9,237 bases of DNA from contig CALYNN010000053.1 of the NCBI GenBank assembly GCA_945221685.1, forward strand, positions 1 to 9,237, read 5' to 3'. Numbering within the stretch: position 1 is the stretch's first letter; the number at the start of each line of letters is the position of its first letter. The notes under the pieces were generated by a model. That model saw only the letters and a list, made by a program, of their open reading frames with translations, was not told where the DNA came from and ran no database searches. The position numbers and the translations under genes are program-made. Source of the DNA: an uncultured Clostridia bacterium. Its GTDB lineage: Bacteria; Bacillota; Clostridia; Oscillospirales; Acutalibacteraceae. Below are positions 5,385-9,237 of the stretch, piece after piece.

Positions 5385-6160
5385 AAAGCTTTTAAAAATT
5401 CCTTACTTTCTTTAAGCTCTTTTTCAACATTATAGTTTAACGAATATATTTCTATTACGGCGTCGCCATTATAGTTCGCGCCGTCCATTATATTTTTAAG
5501 CTTTTTAAAATCAAAGCTTCCTTTACCCGGAGGCAGACAGTCTCCCGACGAGCCGTTGTCGCTGATATGCAGGTGAACAATGTCGTTTTTGAATTCCTCT
5601 AAAAAGGCAAAGGGATCCTCCCCTGCCCTTAAGGCTTGCTTTACATCAAAAACCAAATGAAAATCGTCGCCCAAAGCAACTCGCATTTTCTTGCAAAATT
5701 CTATTCTCTGACTTTTGAAGCGATTAACATTTTCCTGACAGACTGCTACGCCCTCTCTTTTGCCGATTTCGCACAAAAGAGAAAACCTTTCAAAATATCT
5801 TTCGTCGGGAATATGAATTTTCGGCTTTTCAAGAGCACCGTGGATAACAACATATTTTGCCCCCAGCACTGCCGCCGCATGACAGGTTTGCCTGTAAATC
5901 TCTATAAAATCCTCAAACCTGCGCTGATATTCTGTAAAAATACAGTTGCTTTCAAGGAAGCTTGAAAATGGGTGAACCGAAATAATTTTTGTTTCACTGC
6001 CCTCAACAACAGCAGACAGCTTTTTTACAAATCCTTCCTGAAGCTCACTGTATGAGTTGAAGAACACCTCTGCCCTTTCAAAGCCTAACTCCGTTACCTT
6101 TTTGAGTGCCTTTTCCGTTTCAAGCGGATAAAAGCAGGAGGTTGACGCACCTATTCTCAT
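5372..6160 (-). CDS. Sugar phosphate isomerase/epimerase family protein (AP endonuclease 2 / xylose-isomerase-like TIM barrel)
   Basis: The 262-residue product has the length and strand-end motifs of the xylose-isomerase-like TIM-barrel family. Candidate metal ligands and active-site residues appear in order: H63 in SVHPF, H107 in VVIHGA, E143 in CQENVNR, D172 in LVFDVKQA, H198 in HLHISD with D201, and E237 in VIEIYS. The PPGKGSFDF loop (210-218) is typical of the sugar isomerase/epimerase members. At the position where related enzymes often have a second-shell or metal His (D-x-x-H), this protein has Q175. The substrate is unknown; sugar or inositol-type keto-aldo isomerisation or epimerisation is the family default. 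The ATG at 6160 lies 1 base after the TGA of the aminotransferase gene (TGATATG), with no strong ribosome site, so translation is probably coupled. It overlaps the permease gene downstream by 13 bases. Confidence 0.85.
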   Translation of the reverse strand: MRIGASTSCFYPLETEKALKKVTELGFERAEVFFNSYSELQEGFVKKLSAVVEGSETKIISVHPFSSFLESNCIFTEYQRRFEDFIEIYRQTCHAAAVLGAKYVVIHGALEKPKIHIPDERYFERFSLLCEIGKREGVAVCQENVNRFKSQRIEFCKKMRVALGDDFHLVFDVKQALRAGEDPFAFLEEFKNDIVHLHISDNGSSGDCLPPGKGSFDFKKLKNIMDGANYNGDAVIEIYSLNYNVEKELKESKEFLKALWQM

Positions 6161-6161
6161 A

Positions 6162-7421
6162 TCAGCCGAGAAGCTTTTCTACACAGGCAAGGCGAACGCA
6201 GATACATAGCAGCTGAGCCGCAATATCAAGCTCGTCAACCGGCGGAAAAGACGGTGCAATTCTTATATTCTTATCATTCTCATCAATGCCGTAGGGATAG
6301 GTTGCGCCCACGCTTGTAAGGGTTACGCCTGCCTCACTGCAAAGCTCGCCCGTTCGTTTTGCGCAACCGTTCATAACATCAAGGCTGATGAAATATCCGC
6401 CCTTGGGATTAACCCATGAAGCGATACCTCTGCCGCCTAATTCCTCATCGAGATGCTTAATAACAACATCAAATTTAGGCTTAAGGATTGCGGCGTGCTT
6501 TTTCATATGCATTCTTATTCCGTCGGCGTCGCCGAAGAATTTCACATGGCGAAGCTGATTCATTTTGGCGTAGCTGATAGTTTGCGCGCTAAGTCTTTTT
6601 TTGATTGCGGAAATATTATTATCGCTTGCGGCAATGGCGGAAATGCCTGCGCCGGGGAAGGTGATTTTAGAGGTTGAGCAAACCTCGATTACCATATCCT
6701 CGTTATTATACCTTGGAAGAAGGTCGAAAATATTTGCAAGCCTGTCGCCGTCGTCTGTAAGGTCATGAACGCAGTAGGCATTATCCCAAATAATTCTGAA
6801 ATCCTTTGCGGCAGGATTAAGTGCGGCTATGCGCTCAACAACCTCGTCGCTAAAGGTAATGCCCTGGGGATTTGAATACTTCGGCACGCAAAACATACCC
6901 TTAACGCTTTCGTCCTCAACAAGCTCCTCAATTAAATCCATATCGGGACCGTCGTCATTCATCGGAACATTTATCATTTCAATACCGAAATGCTCGCAAA
7001 TTGTAAAGTGCCTGTCATATCCCGGAACAGGACAAAGGAACTTAACGCTGTCAAGCTTACACCATGGCTTATCGCCTGCACCGTGGGTGAAGCACTGACT
7101 GACATAGTCAAACATAAGGTTAAGGCTTGAGCTGGGGCCGACAATAATATTTTCCGGATTTACATCAAGCAAGTCCGCAAACATCTTTTTACAGCTTGGA
7201 ATACCGTCAAGCACACCGTAATTTCTTGCGTCTATTCCGTCAATGGTATATTCGTCAACAGAATTAACCGCCATAGATAAATCAAGCTGCTCTGCTCCCG
7301 GCTTACCTCTGCTCATATCAAGCTTAAGATTTTTTGCTTTAAATTCGTCATATCTTGCCTTAAGCTCCTTTTGCTCGGCAAGCAATTCTTCTTTAGTCAT
7401 TTCTGAATATTTTTTCGACAT
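6162..7421 (-). CDS. Aspartate-type aminotransferase, subgroup Ic (MocR-like aminotransferase domain)
   Basis: A 419-residue PLP-dependent fold type I aminotransferase. The N-terminal LDMSRGKPGAEQLDLS (34-49) is characteristic of the subgroup Ic aspartate aminotransferases described in Actinobacteria and common in Clostridia. Further landmarks are the PLP phosphate-contact region VGPSSSLNLM (94-103), YSNPQG (182-187), the PLP-ring aspartate in IWDNAY (D213, Y216), the Schiff-base lysine K252 in STSKITFPGAG, and the C-terminal arginine in KNIRIAPSFPP that binds the substrate carboxylate. The expected reaction is aspartate plus 2-oxoglutarate to oxaloacetate plus glutamate, in the cytosol, though a different amino donor is possible. 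It has no DNA-binding domain, so it is not a MocR regulator. The start is supported by GAGGTG close upstream of the ATG at 7421. It is the first gene of a three-gene operon. Confidence 0.9.
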   Translation of the reverse strand: MSKKYSEMTKEELLAEQKELKARYDEFKAKNLKLDMSRGKPGAEQLDLSMAVNSVDEYTIDGIDARNYGVLDGIPSCKKMFADLLDVNPENIIVGPSSSLNLMFDYVSQCFTHGAGDKPWCKLDSVKFLCPVPGYDRHFTICEHFGIEMINVPMNDDGPDMDLIEELVEDESVKGMFCVPKYSNPQGITFSDEVVERIAALNPAAKDFRIIWDNAYCVHDLTDDGDRLANIFDLLPRYNNEDMVIEVCSTSKITFPGAGISAIAASDNNISAIKKRLSAQTISYAKMNQLRHVKFFGDADGIRMHMKKHAAILKPKFDVVIKHLDEELGGRGIASWVNPKGGYFISLDVMNGCAKRTGELCSEAGVTLTSVGATYPYGIDENDKNIRIAPSFPPVDELDIAAQLLCICVRLACVEKLLG

Positions 7422-7451
7422 AATAACACCTCGCTGAATATATTACAGGAT

Positions 7452-7480
7452 ATTTTACCACAATTTTATTATTAATGCAA
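7452..7480 (-). promoter_or_regulatory. Promoter of the aminotransferase-isomerase-permease operon
   Basis: On the minus strand TTGCAT (7475-7480) and TAAAAT (7452-7457) are 17 bp apart. The start would be near 7445, leaving a leader of about 25 bases that contains the GAGGTG ribosome site. No other minus-strand promoter is evident between the PFOR terminator and the ATG at 7421. Confidence 0.6.
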
Positions 7481-7507
7481 ATACTTATATTATTAAAGGG
7501 TATTATA

Positions 7508-7535
7508 TTGATTTACAGAAAATATTGAGTATAAT
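7508..7535 (+). promoter_or_regulatory. Plus-strand promoter facing the 3' end of the PFOR gene
   Basis: TTGATT (7508-7513), a 16-bp spacer and a perfect TATAAT (7530-7535) form a plausible sigma-A promoter pointing right. No plus-strand gene follows: transcription would start near 7541 with GGAACCUCCUUAAC and run through the PFOR terminator hairpin in the reverse sense. The region is AT-rich, so a chance match is possible. Confidence 0.4.
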
Positions 7536-7555
7536 GGGAACCTCCTTAACACTGC

Positions 7556-7587
7556 AAAAAAATCGCACCCTCAAAAGAGAGTGCGAT
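7556..7587 (-). terminator. Intrinsic terminator of the PFOR gene
   Basis: On the minus strand an 11-bp stem ATCGCACTCTC/GAGGGTGCGAT (7577-7587 and 7562-7572) with one T-G wobble and a TTTT loop is followed by a run of seven T. It lies about 25 bases after the PFOR stop codon and insulates the downstream operon, which has its own promoter. Confidence 0.9.
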
Positions 7588-7612
7588 AAGCATTGTTTAT
7601 TTTACTATTGAA

Positions 7613-9237
7613 TTACTCGGCATCGGGAGCATAGTAATCAACAAGCTTTGCAAGCTTATTGTACTTTTCAATAGAATTGTCAGCTGCAATGGCAAACAGC
7701 TCTTCTGCCTTGCCGGGGAAGGATCTCTTAAGAGCAGAGTATCTTGTTTCGCCCTCAATGAACTCAACATAGTCGGCAGTAGGAGCCTTACTGTCAAGTG
7801 AGAACGGATTTTTGCCCTCGGCAATAAGAGCAGGATTATATCTGAACAGATTCCAATAGCCTGCTGCAACAGCCTTCTTCTGCTCTGTTTGGTTAAACGG
7901 CATCTTAATACCGTGGTTAATACAAGGAGCATAGCAGCTGATAATTGAAGGTCCGTTATAAGCGGCAGCCTCTTGGAACGCCTTTAAGCACTGATTTGCA
8001 TTAGCGCCCATAGCAACCTGTGCAACATATACATAGCCGTAGCTCATAGCAATCTGTGCAAGGTCCTTCTTCTTAACTACCTTACCTGATGCAGCGAATT
8101 TAGCAACTGCGCCTGTTGGTGTAGCCTTTGAAGCCTGACCGCCTGTATTTGAGTAAACCTCTGTATCAAATACTACAATGTTAACATCCTCGTTAGAAGC
8201 GATAACGTGGTCAAGACCGCCGAAGCCGATATCGTAAGCCCAACCGTCACCACCGAAGATGAACTGATATTTCTTTGCTGCGTAATCTGCATCCTTAAGG
8301 AAATCTGCAGCTGCGTCTGCAGCCTCGCCCTCAAAGCTGTTTGCCTTTAATGCCTCGATAAGAGCATCAGCAGCCTCTGTATTTGCAGCAGCGTCCTCGT
8401 AAGTATCAAGCCAAGCCTGTGCCTTGTCAGCAACTGCTGTGCCAAGGAGAACCTCTGCGTCCATAGCAAGTCTTTCACGGATTTGCTTTTGAGCAAGCAT
8501 CATACCGTAACCGAACTCTGCATTATCCTCAAACAGTGAGTTTGACCATGCAGGGCCGTGACCCTTCTTGTCAACTGTGTAAGGAGTTGAAGGAGCTGAA
8601 CCGCCCCAGATTGATGAACAGCCTGTTGCGTTAGCAATATACATTCTGTCACCGTAAAGCTGGGTAACAAGCTTTGCATAAGGAGTTTCACCGCAGCCTG
8701 CGCAGGCGCCGGAGAACTCAAGATATGGCTTTCTGTACTGAACGCCGATTGTGGTGTTATTAACAACCTCCGGCTTTGCGTCGATATCGCAAAGAGCGTC
8801 AAATACAGGCTGTGATTTCATCTGTGAAGCGATTGGCTTCATTGTAAGTGACTTTGTAGGACAAACATTTGCGCAAGAGCCGCAGCCTGTGCAGTCAAGA
8901 GTTGAAACGATAAGAGCGAACTTATACGGAGCTTTCTTATGGTCAACCATCGGTGCATCGGCAGGAGCAAGCTTAACCTCGTCTGCTGTAAGACATACAG
9001 GACGGATTACTGCGTGAGGACATACCATTGAGCAAAGGTTACACTGTGCACACTTGGTAGGATCCCACTCGGGAACTGTGATGGCAATACCTCTCTTTTC
9101 AAATGCAGCAGAGCCCTGTGGATATACACCGTCTGCACAATCAACAAATGTTGAAACAGGAAGGTCGTCACCGTGAAGTCTGCCAACAGGGTCAAGAATT
9201 TCCTTAACGAATTTCTTCATTTCGGGACGATCGGTAG
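7613..9237 (-). CDS. nifJ: Pyruvate:ferredoxin (flavodoxin) oxidoreductase, C-terminal half
   Basis: The frame is open to the right edge (the codons before the internal Met at 9220 read T-D-R-P-E), so this is the last 540 residues or so of a single-chain PFOR of about 1,170 residues. The enzyme oxidises pyruvate with CoA to acetyl-CoA and CO2 and reduces ferredoxin in the cytosol. Counting from the Met at 9220, a two-cluster ferredoxin domain has CAQCNLCSMVCP (57-68) and CTGCGSCANVCP (110-121), two complete [4Fe-4S] sites. The proximal cluster ligands are C173 and C176 in CAGCGETPYAKL, C201 in TGCSSIWGG and C433 in YAPCINHG. The thiamine diphosphate site is GDGWAYDIGFGGLDH (324-338) with the metal-ligand region VYSNTGGQ (355-362). 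All key residues are present. Domain order matches the Desulfovibrio-type enzyme. It ends at a strong terminator. Confidence 0.97.
   Translation of the reverse strand, partial: TDRPEMKKFVKEILDPVGRLHGDDLPVSTFVDCADGVYPQGSAAFEKRGIAITVPEWDPTKCAQCNLCSMVCPHAVIRPVCLTADEVKLAPADAPMVDHKKAPYKFALIVSTLDCTGCGSCANVCPTKSLTMKPIASQMKSQPVFDALCDIDAKPEVVNNTTIGVQYRKPYLEFSGACAGCGETPYAKLVTQLYGDRMYIANATGCSSIWGGSAPSTPYTVDKKGHGPAWSNSLFEDNAEFGYGMMLAQKQIRERLAMDAEVLLGTAVADKAQAWLDTYEDAAANTEAADALIEALKANSFEGEAADAAADFLKDADYAAKKYQFIFGGDGWAYDIGFGGLDHVIASNEDVNIVVFDTEVYSNTGGQASKATPTGAVAKFAASGKVVKKKDLAQIAMSYGYVYVAQVAMGANANQCLKAFQEAAAYNGPSIISCYAPCINHGIKMPFNQTEQKKAVAAGYWNLFRYNPALIAEGKNPFSLDSKAPTADYVEFIEGETRYSALKRSFPGKAEELFAIAADNSIEKYNKLAKLVDYYAPDAE

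Noticed and set aside
6162..7421. Reading the aminotransferase as a MocR/GntR-type regulator.
   Set aside because: The protein has no N-terminal winged-helix domain and starts directly with the subgroup Ic aminotransferase motif.
7597..9195. Other open frames within the PFOR gene, such as minus 7597-7932, minus 8500-8802 and plus 8751-9017.
   Set aside because: They overlap a full-length conserved enzyme domain set and show no protein family features of their own.
7613..9220. The 535-residue frame from the Met at 9220 as a complete small PFOR-like protein.
   Set aside because: The frame stays open upstream of that Met with PFOR-like residues (T-D-R-P-E) and the Met falls at an internal site of the family; the gene is cut by the window edge.
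1..9237. CRISPR array, tRNA, rRNA, insertion sequence, prophage or defence system.
   Set aside because: No regularly spaced repeats, cloverleaf or rRNA-like segments, transposase or integrase motifs, or terminal repeats were seen on either strand.

Overview
The window looks like chromosomal DNA of an anaerobic, fermentative Firmicute of the class Clostridia, most likely an uncultured gut Oscillospiraceae/Ruminococcaceae-type organism. The signs are a single-chain pyruvate:ferredoxin oxidoreductase, purine-rich Shine-Dalgarno sites (AGGAGG, AGGGGG), sigma-A type promoters, short AT-rich intergenic gaps and moderate-to-low GC. This is inference from gene content; no rRNA marker is present. I see no mobile element, CRISPR array, tRNA or rRNA.

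Left part (1-3026). A class III aminotransferase of the glutamate-1-semialdehyde aminomutase type runs off the left edge on the minus strand. It diverges from a TetR-family regulator (655-1320), which is followed 33 bases later by an FGGY sugar kinase (1354-2967). The gap between the divergent genes holds a near-consensus promoter for the aminotransferase and, just downstream of it, two 16-bp inverted repeats of GTGAG...CTCAC form. These look like TetR-family operators placed to block transcription. The unit ends at a strong hairpin at 2994-3026, shared with the convergent next gene.

Middle part (3036-4494). A three-helix membrane protein with a tyrosine/aspartate-rich repeat tail has, immediately upstream, the in-frame 3' relic of what looks like a related gene. 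Next comes nrdR, the ATP-cone/zinc-ribbon repressor of ribonucleotide reductase genes. It has a clear terminator, and its promoter carries a good NrdR box exactly in the -35/-10 spacer, which predicts autoregulation.

Right part (4494-7480). A tight minus-strand operon encodes a subgroup Ic (MocR-like domain) aspartate-type aminotransferase, a xylose-isomerase-like TIM-barrel protein (1 base apart) and an EamA/DMT permease (13-base overlap). It starts from a TTGCAT-17-TAAAAT promoter.

Right end (7508-9237). The C-terminal half of pyruvate:ferredoxin oxidoreductase (nifJ/por) enters from the right edge and ends at an excellent intrinsic terminator. A plus-strand promoter just beyond that terminator could drive a short antisense or small RNA.

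Most of the window is ordinary metabolism. The parts most worth a second look are the operator pair with its aminotransferase/kinase pair, the repeat-protein relic, the NrdR promoter architecture and the possible CCUCC-bearing small RNA near 7540.
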